From Ameyamaea chiangmaiensis (GTDB lineage Bacteria > Pseudomonadota > Alphaproteobacteria > Acetobacterales > Acetobacteraceae), in assembly GCF_025995235.1 (NCBI RefSeq), contig NZ_BAPT01000040.1:1-64000 (forward strand): DNA of 64,000 bases, read 5' to 3'. Of the stretch, positions 53,044 to 61,824 are shown piece by piece (position 1 is the stretch's first letter; every line of letters begins with the position of its first letter). The position numbers were made by a program, and so were the translations under genes. The notes under the pieces are model-generated. The model saw only the letters and a program-made list of their open reading frames with translations. It was not told where the DNA came from and did not search any database.

Positions 53044-54192
53044 ATGACGGGCGCGGATGGCCGCCCGAAGATACTGGAGATCACCAACGTCGACTTCGCG
53101 CTGCGGCAGTTCCTCCTGCCGCTGATGCGCGTGCTGCGTGACCGGGGGTGTGACGTCGTCGGGGTGTGCGCGGATGGTCCTCTGCTGGCCGACGTGCGGG
53201 CGGACGGTTTTCGCGTCGAAACGGTGCCGATGGCCCGCAGTTTTTCGCCACGGGCGCAATGGCGGGCGTTGCGGGCTCTGGTGCGTCTGATCCGGCGTGA
53301 ACGGCCCGACATCGTGCATGCCCATATGCCCATCAGCGGGCTTCTGGCCCGACTGGCCGCGCGCCTGTGCGGTGTGCGGTGCGTGGTGTACACGTGCCAC
53401 GGTTTTTTGTTCAATCAGCCGGGGTCGCGGGCGCGTCGGTGGCTGGCGCTGGTTCTGGAATGGGCGGCGGGACGTGCCACGGACCTGTATCTGACCGTCT
53501 CGCGGGACGAGGCGGCCGACGCCCGGCGGCTACACATCCACCCGGAGGCGATTGCGATCGGGAATGGCCGGGATCCGGCCCAGTTTCGACCGGATCGGGA
53601 CGCGCGGTCGCGCGTGCGTGCGGAGCTGGGGGTGCCCGAGGCGCAGGTCGTGATCATCGCCGTGTCCCGGCTGGTGCGGCACAAGGGGTATCCTGAGTTG
53701 CTGGCCGCGATGGAGTCGGTCCCGGACGCGCAGTTGTGGATCGTGGGCGAGCGTCTGGCGACCGATCACGGCGCGGACATGGGGCCGGTTCTGGCGCGTG
53801 CGGCGGAGCGGCTGGGCCCACGCCTGCGTCTGCTGGGTTATCGCACCGATGTGGCCGCCTTGCTGGCGGCTGCGGATATCTTCACGTTACCGAGCCTGTT
53901 CGAAGGGCTGCCGATGTCGATCATCGAGGCGATGCTGACCGGGCTTCCCGTCGTCGCGACCGATATTCGCGGCCCGCGCGAACAGATTGTCGACGGGCAG
54001 ACCGGTTTCCTGGTGCCGCCGGAAAACGCCTCGGCACTGGCGCGCGCGCTTGCGACACTGGTCATGGAGTCTGCCCTGCGGGCACGTATGGGGACGGCAG
54101 CGCGGGAGCGGGCGGTCGAACGGTTCGACGAGCATCAGGTGCTGTCCCGCACCGCCGACCTGATCCTTGCGTCGTGGGAACGGCGGACGTGA
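53044..54192 (+). CDS. Family 4 glycosyltransferase (GT-B fold)
   Basis: 382 residues. The N-terminal Rossmann part has LLPLMRVLRDRGCDVVGVCADG and RRERPDIVHAHMPISGLLARLAA. The C-terminal donor-binding part has VIIAVSRLVRHKGYPELLAAM and the EX7E motif in LFEGLPMSIIEAMLTGLPVVATDIRGPREQI (about 298-328). It transfers a sugar from a nucleotide donor to a lipid-linked or polysaccharide acceptor. Starts 16 bases after the heparinase-like gene and is probably co-transcribed with it. Confidence 0.9.
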   Translation: MTGADGRPKILEITNVDFALRQFLLPLMRVLRDRGCDVVGVCADGPLLADVRADGFRVETVPMARSFSPRAQWRALRALVRLIRRERPDIVHAHMPISGLLARLAARLCGVRCVVYTCHGFLFNQPGSRARRWLALVLEWAAGRATDLYLTVSRDEAADARRLHIHPEAIAIGNGRDPAQFRPDRDARSRVRAELGVPEAQVVIIAVSRLVRHKGYPELLAAMESVPDAQLWIVGERLATDHGADMGPVLARAAERLGPRLRLLGYRTDVAALLAAADIFTLPSLFEGLPMSIIEAMLTGLPVVATDIRGPREQIVDGQTGFLVPPENASALARALATLVMESALRARMGTAARERAVERFDEHQVLSRTADLILASWERRT

Positions 54193-54226
54193 GGGCGGGG
54201 CACGCCCATCTGTTCCAGCGACGCTC

Positions 54227-55153
54227 GTGCGCCTGACGCGCCGGACGCTCATGGCGCTGGCCGGGGCCGGCGTTGTGACCCCATGTCAGGCGGCGTCGGG
54301 CGTGAGTGGCCGAAAACCTCTGGTTGAGCTGCCGTTGAGAAACGACGGGGGTTATCTGTCGGTGATCGCCGTCGTCGACGGCGTTTCCGTAAGATTTGTG
54401 ATTGATACCGGAGCCGAGGGCGGGTTGATCACGCCCGCGCTGGCCCGATCGCTGTCGCTTCGTCGCGATCCGGCGTCGTCGAGTTTCGTGCAGGGCAGTC
54501 GCGGCGGCCGCACGGTGCCAAACCTGATCGTGCCGTCACTTGCCTTGGGGGATGTCCGGTTCGGGCCGCTGAGCGTGCCGATGGGGGCTCTCCCCGGCTC
54601 ACCGACGCTGACGCCGCCGGTCGGGGGGTTGCTGGGGGCGGATCTTCTATCGCGTTTCGATGTCGAGTTCGACGTGCCGGCTGGTCGTTTGCGTCTCTGG
54701 GCACTGGGCAGTCGGTTACCGCCGCCGTGGGCTGCCTATGAACTTCCGGCGTTGCGGGAGGGGGATCGGCTGCGGATCGAGGTCCGGCTGGACGGTGCGC
54801 GGCTGATGGCGCTTCTGGACAGTGGTGCGCGGTCGCGCGTCGTGTCCGAGGCCGTGGCGAGGCAACTGGGGGTCAGTGCTGATGATCTGGCGCGCGATCC
54901 CGGCGGCACGACGGCCGGGGTTGATCTGCATGCGGTTCTGTATCGATGGCACACATTCCGCTCGCTGGTGGTCGGTGGGGAGCATGAGACGGCGCCGGTC
55001 CTGACCGTGTCGCCGCTGGCCCCGGATACGGAGATGCTGCTCGGCTCGGACTGGTTCGCGCAGCGGCGTGTGCTGATCGCCTATGGCGAGAGCCGGCTGT
55101 TCGTCCGGCGCGCAGGGACGGTCCCGCACGCCGGAACGACGGTCAGCCCTTGA
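54227..55153 (+). CDS. Secreted retropepsin-like protease with two DTG/DSG sites
   Basis: 308 residues from a GTG at 54227, giving the twin-arginine leader LTRRTLMALAGAG then TPCQAA. An upstream TTG at 54167 and an ATG at 54251 are alternatives. Two retropepsin-like halves follow. The first has RFVIDTGAEGGLITPALA (Asp60) and GGLLGADLLSRFDVEFD; the second has LMALLDSGARSRVVSEAVA (Asp198) and MLLGSDWFAQRRVLIAY. Each half supplies one catalytic Asp, so the chain can fold as an intramolecular pseudo-dimer. It would be a periplasmic peptidase. Its last 11 bases overlap the 3' end of the converging gene. Probably the last gene of the rpe/heparinase/GT run. Confidence 0.78.
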   Translation: MRLTRRTLMALAGAGVVTPCQAASGVSGRKPLVELPLRNDGGYLSVIAVVDGVSVRFVIDTGAEGGLITPALARSLSLRRDPASSSFVQGSRGGRTVPNLIVPSLALGDVRFGPLSVPMGALPGSPTLTPPVGGLLGADLLSRFDVEFDVPAGRLRLWALGSRLPPPWAAYELPALREGDRLRIEVRLDGARLMALLDSGARSRVVSEAVARQLGVSADDLARDPGGTTAGVDLHAVLYRWHTFRSLVVGGEHETAPVLTVSPLAPDTEMLLGSDWFAQRRVLIAYGESRLFVRRAGTVPHAGTTVSP

Positions 55154-55682
55154 GGCGCGCGTTGCAGGAGCTGTAGTAGCCGCCGCCTTTCTGGATCCAT
55201 TTCAGGCCGCCATTGCCCGTTCCACCGGCGTCCTTGTTGGCATGATACTGGTCGAGGCAGGTCTTCATCCGGGCCTTGCCAGCCGAAAGGGTGCTGTATT
55301 TCGACGACACGGCACTGGGGAACACGGCATTGCCGGATGCGACGGTGGTGGCAGCCTTCGGTGCCGATGTGGTGGCTGCCGGAGCTGGCGTCGCCGGAGC
55401 TGCCGGTGCCGCGGCGGTCCCGGGGGCAGCGGACGGAGCCGTGGACTGGTTCAGCGGACTGGCGGTCGGGGTGTTGGCGGCGGGGGCATCGTCGGCGCAA
55501 TGGGATGCCTTGAAGGCCGTATAGGTCTGGCCGTTCAAGGTGCCGGCGCCCTTGGCGTCGGTGAAGGCCTGGTGGCAGGCCTTGGCGGTCATCGCCGCCT
55601 GCGCCTGAGGTGCCGCGGTCGCTACGACCAGTGCGAACGCTGTACTGGCGCCGACCGTGCGCGCAACGGTGAAAAAGCCCAT
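55143..55682 (-). CDS. Secreted protein with two Cys-pair modules, function unknown
   Basis: 179 residues; the ATG at 55682 has AAGGAT upstream. A signal peptide ends AQAA near 30. Two similar modules flank a 75-residue Ala/Pro/Thr linker. Module 1 has ACHQAFTDAKGAGTLNG...FKASHC with Cys36 and Cys62. Module 2 has TCLDQYHANKDAGGTGNG...SSC with Cys142 and Cys173. The spacing suggests one disulfide per module. PsiF-type repeats are a distant possibility. I do not recognise the family; such proteins are common in acetic acid bacteria as far as I recall. Confidence 0.7.
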   Translation of the reverse strand: MGFFTVARTVGASTAFALVVATAAPQAQAAMTAKACHQAFTDAKGAGTLNGQTYTAFKASHCADDAPAANTPTASPLNQSTAPSAAPGTAAAPAAPATPAPAATTSAPKAATTVASGNAVFPSAVSSKYSTLSAGKARMKTCLDQYHANKDAGGTGNGGLKWIQKGGGYYSSCNARLKG

Positions 55683-55874
55683 GGTGTTGCTATCCTTGAC
55701 CTGAGCGCCCGCGGGACGCGGGAGAGGGACGAGCCGGGTGTTCCAGCCGAACACGGCCCGTCGCCATTTATCGTCGGCGCGGGATTATCAGGCAAGGGGC
55801 AGACCGGTCTCCCCGCCGCGCGGACGGGAGGGAGACCAGGTTCGGTGCGCGCGTACGGCCTCCGACGGGCGCCT

Positions 55875-57245
55875 CTAGTTGATCTGCTCGCCGTGCAGGG
55901 ACATGTCGAGACCTTCGATCTCCTGATCCACGGTCACGCGCAGCCCTATCGTGACGTCAACGACCTTGAGCACCACGTATGTCAGCGCGGTGCACCAGAC
56001 GATTGTGACCCCCACGGCTTCGGCCTGAACCAGAAGCTGGTGGGCGGATCCGACCACGCCGGTCGGATTCGCGTCCGTGGCCGAGAGCGGCCCGTAGGCG
56101 AACACCCCGGTCAGAAGGGCGCCGAGGATGCCGCCGATACCGTGCACGCCGAACGCGTCGAGGCTGTCGTCATAGCCCAGCTTGTGCTTGAGAGTCGTGG
56201 CGGTGAAGAAACAGACGATGCCCGCCGCCAGGCCGATCACCAGCGCCCCGCCGGGCAGGACGAAGCCGGCCGCCGGCGTGATGGCGACAAGGCCACCCAC
56301 AGCGCCCGAAATGATGCCCAGCACTGTCGGCTTGCCGGTGCGCCACCATTCGACCGCCATCCAGCCCAGGCCCGCCGCCGCGGTGGCAACCTGAGTGGAC
56401 ACCATCGCCATGCCGGCGCGGCCGTTCGCGCCAAGCGCCGAACCGGCGTTGAAGCCGAACCACCCCACCCACAGCAGCGACGCGCCGATAACGGCGTAGG
56501 TCAGGTTGAACGGCGACAGATCGTCGTGCCCGTAACCACGGCGCTTGCCGATCACCAGCGCGCAGACGAGACCCGCGACACCGGCGTTGATGTGGACCAC
56601 GGTGCCGCCTGCGAAGTCGATCGCGCCCAAGGCGGCCACCCAGCCGAGGGGGCTCCATACCCAGTGGGCGATCGGGGCGTAGACGACCAGCGACCACAGC
56701 ACCGTAAACGCGCACAGTGCGCTGAACTTCATCCGGTCGGCGAACGCGCCGGCGATAAGCGCCGGCGTGATGATCGCAAAGGTCATCTGGTACGCCATGT
56801 AGACACTTTGCGGGATCGTCATGACCGTGGGGTTGGGCGACCCTTCGCCCAACGTGAAGGCAATGTCGACGCCCTTGGCGATATGTGCCCCCAGATCGGC
56901 CAGCATGGCGTGCGACAGGTCGCCGATCCACGCGTTACCGGTGCCGAACGCCAGACTGTAGCCCGCGATCATCCACACCAGCGTCGTGATGCAGCAGATC
57001 GTGAACGACTGCATGACCGTGGCGAGCACGTTCTTCTTGCGGACCATGCCGGCATAGAACAGGGCAAGACCGGGGATGGTCATCATCAGCACCAGCGCGG
57101 TGCTGACCAGCATCCAGGCCGTATCGCCGGAGTCGATCGCGGGCGGCGCATCGGCCGCGAGGGCAGGGGTGGCGGCGCACAGACCCGCGAAGACGGGCAG
57201 GGCGGCCAGCACAGGGGCCCGGACGGCCCCGACGATGCGTGTCAC
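55875..57245 (-). CDS. amtB: Ammonium transporter
   Basis: 456 residues from a GTG overlapping the glnK stop (GTGA). A cleavable signal (PALAADAPP) is followed by 11 membrane helices. Pore landmarks: the Asp/His region FAGGTVVHINAGVAGL with the first pore His, the second twin-His in FGVHGIGGILGALLTG, and LALFYAGMVRKKNVLATVMQSF near the start. It imports ammonium and is gated by GlnK. It also fits an organism that releases ammonia from amines in the periplasm. Confidence 0.97.
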   Translation of the reverse strand: MTRIVGAVRAPVLAALPVFAGLCAATPALAADAPPAIDSGDTAWMLVSTALVLMMTIPGLALFYAGMVRKKNVLATVMQSFTICCITTLVWMIAGYSLAFGTGNAWIGDLSHAMLADLGAHIAKGVDIAFTLGEGSPNPTVMTIPQSVYMAYQMTFAIITPALIAGAFADRMKFSALCAFTVLWSLVVYAPIAHWVWSPLGWVAALGAIDFAGGTVVHINAGVAGLVCALVIGKRRGYGHDDLSPFNLTYAVIGASLLWVGWFGFNAGSALGANGRAGMAMVSTQVATAAAGLGWMAVEWWRTGKPTVLGIISGAVGGLVAITPAAGFVLPGGALVIGLAAGIVCFFTATTLKHKLGYDDSLDAFGVHGIGGILGALLTGVFAYGPLSATDANPTGVVGSAHQLLVQAEAVGVTIVWCTALTYVVLKVVDVTIGLRVTVDQEIEGLDMSLHGEQIN

Positions 57246-57580
57246 AGCGCGTCGTCTCCGGTTTCGCGCGTGCGGATGCGGATCACGCGCTCGATGGGGC
57301 TGATGAAGATCTTGCCGTCACCGATCTTGCCGGTATGGGCGGCCTGAAGGATCACGTCGACGACCTGGTCAACCAGGCTTTCGCTGACCGCGATCTCGAT
57401 CTTCACCTTGGGCAAGAAGCTCACGTGATATTCGGCGCCACGATAGATTTCCGTCTGGCCCTTCTGTCGGCCGAATCCCTTCACTTCGGATACGGTCAGA
57501 CCCTGAACCCCAAGGGGTGTCAGGGCCTCGCGAACGTCGTCGAGCTTGAAGGGCTTGATGATGGCTGTCACGAGCTTCAT
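57242..57580 (-). CDS. glnK: Nitrogen regulatory protein PII (GlnK)
   Basis: 112 residues. The T-loop has the uridylylation site Tyr51 in YRGAEYHVSFLPKVKIEIAV, and the C-terminal signature is TGKIGDGKIFISPIERVIRIRTRE. It senses 2-oxoglutarate and ATP/ADP and blocks AmtB when nitrogen is plentiful. First gene of glnK-amtB, behind a sigma-54 promoter. Confidence 0.97.
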   Translation of the reverse strand: MKLVTAIIKPFKLDDVREALTPLGVQGLTVSEVKGFGRQKGQTEIYRGAEYHVSFLPKVKIEIAVSESLVDQVVDVILQAAHTGKIGDGKIFISPIERVIRIRTRETGDDAL

Positions 57581-57642
57581 CGCGCCGCGTCTCCTGTTGC
57601 TGTTATCGCCTGTCTACTCGACAGGGGCTGGTCGTACCGTCA

Positions 57643-57658
57643 AGCAATTTTCGTGCCA
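57643..57658 (-). promoter_or_regulatory. Sigma-54 promoter of glnK-amtB
   Basis: Read leftward: TGGCACGAAAATTGCT, which matches the -24/-12 consensus (TGGCACG, four bases, TTGCT) with GG and GC at the required spacing. It lies 63 bases upstream of the glnK ATG. A small CCTGTC/GACAGG hairpin (57609-57625) sits in the leader. Implies NtrC control. Confidence 0.88.
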
Positions 57659-57813
57659 AAGCGAAATCATGGCCATCTTCGCGTGCCGCAACCCGGTTCG
57701 CTGCGGCCTCTTTGGCCGGTTGCCTGTTTTGTGGGCGGTACCCGATTTCCCCTTTGTCATCGGGCGGTGTATCCAGGCAGGCAATTGCCGCAAAGACGAT
57801 CAGGACAGGGCGC

Positions 57814-59046
57814 ATGATGATCACCAATGAACCCGCGGACGGGGACGATGTGCTGGCCGTTGACGTTTGCGTGGTCGGCGCCGGACCCGTGGGCGCGACA
57901 CTGGCCTGTCGGCTGGCGACTCTGGGCGCGCGGGTGGCGATTCTGGACCACGCGCCCCTGCCGCCGATGGAAGACCCGGCCTTCGACGGGCGCGCCTATG
58001 CGATCGCTGCTGTGGCGCGACGGCTGCTCGACGACGCCGGGGTTTGGGAACATCTGCCGCAGGCGACATGTCCGATCGAGGAAATTCTGGTCACCGATGG
58101 ACGCCCGGGAGAGCCCGCATCGCCGCTGTCGCTGCTGTTCGGGCGCGAGGATGCGGACCAGCCCTTCGGCTGGATGGTCGAGGCGCGTGCGCTGCGCGTC
58201 GCGCTGAACGCGGCCCTGCATACGTCGCCGGGCATCACCGTGCTGGCGCCGGACAGCGTTCAGACGGCAGATCGCGGCCCGCAGGGTGTCCGCGTGCGGA
58301 CGCGATCGGGGCGTACCGTGGTCGCGCGTCTGCTGGTGGCGGCCGAAGGGCGACGGTCGCCGCTGCGGGACCAGGCGGGGATCCGGGTCACGCGTCGTCC
58401 GTATCATCAGAGCGGGATCGTCTGCGCGATCGCCCACGAACGACCGCATGATGGTCGCGCGCTGGAGCATTTCCTGCCGGGTGGTCCGTTTGCCCAGCTG
58501 CCGATGGCCGGGAACGAGCATCATCCCAACCTCTCGGCCCTGGTCTGGAGCGAGCGCACCGCGCTGGCCCAGCGTCTGTACGAATTGCCGCCCGAACCCT
58601 TCGCGCGCGAGGTCTCGCGGCGCCTGGGTAAGCACCTGGGCGCCATCACGCCTGTCGGACAGCGCTGGATATACCCGCTGTCGGCCCAGTTCGCCGATCG
58701 CTACACCGACACGCGTCTGGCGCTGATCGGCGACGCGGCGCACGGCATCCACCCGATCGCGGGGCAGGGGCTCAATCTCGGGTTCCGGGACGTGATCGCG
58801 CTGTCCGATCTGGTGGGTGAGGCGATTGCGCGCGGTCAGGACGCCGGAGCTGCGGGGCTGTTGGCGCAGTATCAGCGCCGTTGCCGCCCCGCCAACATGC
58901 TGATGTTCGTCGCGACCGACATGCTCGAACGCCTGTTCGGGAACGATAACCCGGTTTTGCGGTTGGGTCGTGATCTGGGTCTGGCCGGGGTGCAGCGGCT
59001 TCCGGGGCTGCGGCGTTCGTTCGTACGTCACGCCATGGGGTTATGA
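57814..59046 (+). CDS. FAD-dependent ubiquinone-type hydroxylase (UbiH/UbiF/Coq6 family)
   Basis: 410 residues; the ATG at 57814 has AGGACAGGG upstream. FAD motifs: VCVVGAGPVGATLACRLATLGARVAILD (about 17-45), the middle LVAAEGRRSPLRDQAGI, and GDAAHGIHPIAGQGLNLGFRDV (about 308-330), the class A monooxygenase signature. It hydroxylates the ring of ubiquinone precursors; which position cannot be told. Coenzyme Q is the acceptor for the periplasmic dehydrogenases of these bacteria. Confidence 0.9.
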   Translation: MMITNEPADGDDVLAVDVCVVGAGPVGATLACRLATLGARVAILDHAPLPPMEDPAFDGRAYAIAAVARRLLDDAGVWEHLPQATCPIEEILVTDGRPGEPASPLSLLFGREDADQPFGWMVEARALRVALNAALHTSPGITVLAPDSVQTADRGPQGVRVRTRSGRTVVARLLVAAEGRRSPLRDQAGIRVTRRPYHQSGIVCAIAHERPHDGRALEHFLPGGPFAQLPMAGNEHHPNLSALVWSERTALAQRLYELPPEPFAREVSRRLGKHLGAITPVGQRWIYPLSAQFADRYTDTRLALIGDAAHGIHPIAGQGLNLGFRDVIALSDLVGEAIARGQDAGAAGLLAQYQRRCRPANMLMFVATDMLERLFGNDNPVLRLGRDLGLAGVQRLPGLRRSFVRHAMGL

Positions 59047-59128
59047 CCCCTTTTTCAGACGTACGACCGGGCTTATCTTGATCGGGCGGCCCACTGTCAC
59101 GAGCCGAGTTTGAAAGAGAGACATCCTG

Positions 59129-59974
59129 ATGGGTGACAATGTCCACACCCTGCCGGCCGCCCACCCGCGTGTAAGCGAGGGGCCGATCGATCTTGTCGCC
59201 CTCTGGAAGGTGATGTTCGAGGAGGGGTGCGGCTGCTTCGACCCCCTGGTGCGGGGCCTTCTGCACACCGGGATCAAGGCGCATGCGGGCTTCGACGTGG
59301 CGTTGGCCGCGATGGTCGGTCGCAAATTGGGCGACCGGTCCGTCGCGGGCGATGCGCTGGAAGAACTGATGCTGGAGGCCTACCGCGCAGAGCCCGATAT
59401 CGTGCAGGCGTCGGCGGCCGATCTGGTGGCCATTCGCGAGCGTGACCCTGCCGCGCCCGATCACGTCACGCCGTTCCTGTTCTTCAAGGGGTTCCACGCC
59501 GTGCAGGCCTATCGGGTGGCGCACTGGCTGTGGCTGTCCGGCCGGCGGCATCTGGCGCAGCATCTGCAAAGCCGGATTTCGGAATTGTTCGCGATGGATA
59601 TCCACCCTGCCGCCCGGCTTGGGCGCAGGCTTCTGTTCGATCACGGCACCGGCGTCGTGATCGGCGAGACCTGCCGTATCGAGGACGACGTCTCGATCCT
59701 GCAGGGCGTGACGCTCGGCGGGACAGGCAAGAATATCGGCGACCGTCACCCCAAGGTGCGGCGTGGCGTCCTGATCGGCGCGGGTGCCAAAGTGCTGGGC
59801 AATATCGAGATCGGTGAGGGGGCGAAGATCGGCGCCGGCTCAATCGTTCTGGAAGCGGTGCCGCCGTTCACCACCGTGGTGGGGAATCCGGCGCGCAAGG
59901 TGGGAACGCGCCATCACACCATGCCTGCGCTGACGATGGACCAGACGCTGCCCCCGATCGATTACGTGATCTGA
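59129..59974 (+). CDS. cysE: Serine O-acetyltransferase
   Basis: 281 residues; GAGAG upstream of ATG. The N-terminal helical SATase domain (LWKVMFEEGCGCFDPLVRGLL; FFKGFHAVQAYRVAHWLWLSGRRHLA) is followed by the left-handed beta-helix. The latter has DIHPAARLGRRLLFDHGTGVVIGET, LQGVTLGGTGKNIGDRHPKVRRGVLIGAGAKVLG, with the catalytic Asp-His pairs. It makes O-acetylserine for cysteine synthesis. 82 bases after the hydroxylase gene. Confidence 0.95.
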   Translation: MGDNVHTLPAAHPRVSEGPIDLVALWKVMFEEGCGCFDPLVRGLLHTGIKAHAGFDVALAAMVGRKLGDRSVAGDALEELMLEAYRAEPDIVQASAADLVAIRERDPAAPDHVTPFLFFKGFHAVQAYRVAHWLWLSGRRHLAQHLQSRISELFAMDIHPAARLGRRLLFDHGTGVVIGETCRIEDDVSILQGVTLGGTGKNIGDRHPKVRRGVLIGAGAKVLGNIEIGEGAKIGAGSIVLEAVPPFTTVVGNPARKVGTRHHTMPALTMDQTLPPIDYVI

Positions 59975-60022
59975 GGGGCCACGACCGGGCCGCGCCTTAT
60001 TGGCGCGGCCCGGCGGCGAGTG

Positions 60023-61366
60023 TCAGTTCTGGGCGGCGACAAAGCGCTCCAGCCAGTGGATGGTGTAGTCGCCCTTGCGGAATTCCGGATCGGCAAGGAT
60101 ACGCCGGTGCAACGGGATGACCGTCTTGACGCCCTCGATCACGAATTCGTCCAGCGCACGCTGCATGCGGTTGATGGCCTCGATCCGTGTGGGCGCATGG
60201 ACGATCAGCTTGGCGATCATGCTGTCGTAGTAGGGCGGCACGCGATAGCCGGAATAGATCGCACTGTCGATGCGCACGCCCAGCCCTCCGGGAGGGTGAT
60301 AGACCCCGATCGTGCCCGGATTGGGCATGAAGGTGTCGGGGTCTTCCGCATTGATGCGGCATTCGATGGCGTGGCCGGAAAAGCGAATGTCGGACTGGGT
60401 ATAGCCCAGTGGCTGGCCTGCGGCGATGCGGATCTGCTCGCGCACCAGATCGACGTCACAGACCATCTCGGTCACCGGGTGTTCGACCTGCAGACGCGTG
60501 TTCATCTCGATGAACGAGAACTGGCCATCCTGATACAGGAACTCCAGCGTGCCGGCGTTGCGGTATCCCATCTTGGCCAGTGCCGCCGTGGCGGTGGCGC
60601 CGATCGCGTCGCGCTCCTCGGCCGTCAGGACCGGTGATCCCGCCTCTTCCAGCAGCTTCTGGTGGCGACGCTGGAGCGAGCAGTCACGCTCGCCGAAGTG
60701 GACCACGTTACCGTGCGTGTCGGCCAGGATCTGCAACTCGATATGGCGCGGCCGGTCGAGGTATTTCTCGAGATAGACCTCGTCATTGCCGAAGGCGGCG
60801 CGGGCCTCGGTGCGTGCGACGCTCCAGGCTTCCTCGATCTCATCCGCGCTGCGGGCAACCTTCATGCCACGCCCGCCACCACCAGCGGCCGCCTTGATCA
60901 GCACGGGGTATCCCACCTGCGCGGCCACCGAGCGCGCGGCTTCCAGGTCCGGCAACGCGCCGTCGGAGCCCGGCACGAGCGGCACGCCCAGCGCCTGCAT
61001 GGTCGTCTTGGCGGTGATCTTGTCGCCCATCATGCGGATATGGGTGCCCGTCGGCCCGATAAACGCAAAACCATGCGCTTCCACCGTCTCGGCGAAGTCG
61101 GCGTTCTCTGACAGAAAGCCGTAGCCCGGATGGATTGCGTCCGCGCCTGTGATGGTGGCGGCGGACAGAATGGCGGCCACGTTCAGATACGAGTCGCGCG
61201 ACGACGGCGGCCCGATGCACACGGCCTCGTCCGCCAGACGCACATGCATCGCGTCCGCGTCGGCGGTGGAGTGCACGGCGACGGTCTTGATGCCCAGTTC
61301 GCGGCAGGCGCGCTGGATGCGAAGGGCGATTTCGCCGCGATTGGCGATCAGGATCTTCGAGAACAT
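60023..61366 (-). CDS. accC: Acetyl-CoA carboxylase, biotin carboxylase subunit
   Basis: 447 residues. MFSKILIANRGEIALRIQRACRELGI is the family start, with the ATP-grasp glycine-rich loop KAAAGGGGRGMKVA, EKYLDRPRHIELQI and EMNTRLQVEHPVTEMV, and the catalytic Arg region RINAEDP. It carboxylates biotin on AccB with bicarbonate and ATP, the first step of fatty acid synthesis. Starts 2 bases after accB. Confidence 0.98.
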   Translation of the reverse strand: MFSKILIANRGEIALRIQRACRELGIKTVAVHSTADADAMHVRLADEAVCIGPPSSRDSYLNVAAILSAATITGADAIHPGYGFLSENADFAETVEAHGFAFIGPTGTHIRMMGDKITAKTTMQALGVPLVPGSDGALPDLEAARSVAAQVGYPVLIKAAAGGGGRGMKVARSADEIEEAWSVARTEARAAFGNDEVYLEKYLDRPRHIELQILADTHGNVVHFGERDCSLQRRHQKLLEEAGSPVLTAEERDAIGATATAALAKMGYRNAGTLEFLYQDGQFSFIEMNTRLQVEHPVTEMVCDVDLVREQIRIAAGQPLGYTQSDIRFSGHAIECRINAEDPDTFMPNPGTIGVYHPPGGLGVRIDSAIYSGYRVPPYYDSMIAKLIVHAPTRIEAINRMQRALDEFVIEGVKTVIPLHRRILADPEFRKGDYTIHWLERFVAAQN

Positions 61367-61368
61367 TC

Positions 61369-61824
61369 TCAGCCGATGATCAACAGGGGTTCGCCAAACT
61401 CGACCGGCTGGCCGGACTCGACCAGAATGCGCGTGACGGTGCCGGCGCGGGGGGCCTTGATCTGGTTGAAGGTCTTCATGGCCTCGATCAGCAGCAGCGT
61501 CTGGCCGGCCTGAACTGTTTGCCCTTCGGTCACGAAAGCAGGCGAGGCCGGGTCGGGCGTCAGGTAGGCGACGCCGACCATCGGGCTGTTGACAGCACCA
61601 GGGTCCTTGGCCGGGTCGACCGCCGCCGTGGCCGGCGCAGCAAGCGGGGCCGCGACAGGCGCCGGGGCATAGGCCGTCGGGACCGCTGCCTGAACGGGCG
61701 GAGCGCCGCGTGCGACGCGAATACGGCTGTCCTTTTCGGCGATCTCGATCTCGGTGAGACCGGTTTCGGTCAGAATGTCGGCCAATGCCCGAATGGCATC
61801 CGCGTCCACGAGCAGTCGGCTCAT
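61369..61824 (-). CDS. accB: Acetyl-CoA carboxylase, biotin carboxyl carrier protein
   Basis: 151 residues. An N-terminal helical part precedes an Ala/Pro linker (about 40-75). The biotinyl domain holds Lys117 in LLIEAMKTFNQIKAPRAG; the usual EAMKMMN is EAMKTFN here, a common variant. Its ATG overlaps the aroQ stop (ATGA). Carries biotin between AccC and the carboxyltransferase. Confidence 0.97.
   Translation of the reverse strand: MSRLLVDADAIRALADILTETGLTEIEIAEKDSRIRVARGAPPVQAAVPTAYAPAPVAAPLAAPATAAVDPAKDPGAVNSPMVGVAYLTPDPASPAFVTEGQTVQAGQTLLLIEAMKTFNQIKAPRAGTVTRILVESGQPVEFGEPLLIIG

Noticed and set aside
55083..57347. A 754-codon open frame opposite amtB and the Cys-pair protein
   Set aside because: Low-complexity Gly/Arg sequence with no motif; amtB on the other strand is unmistakable.
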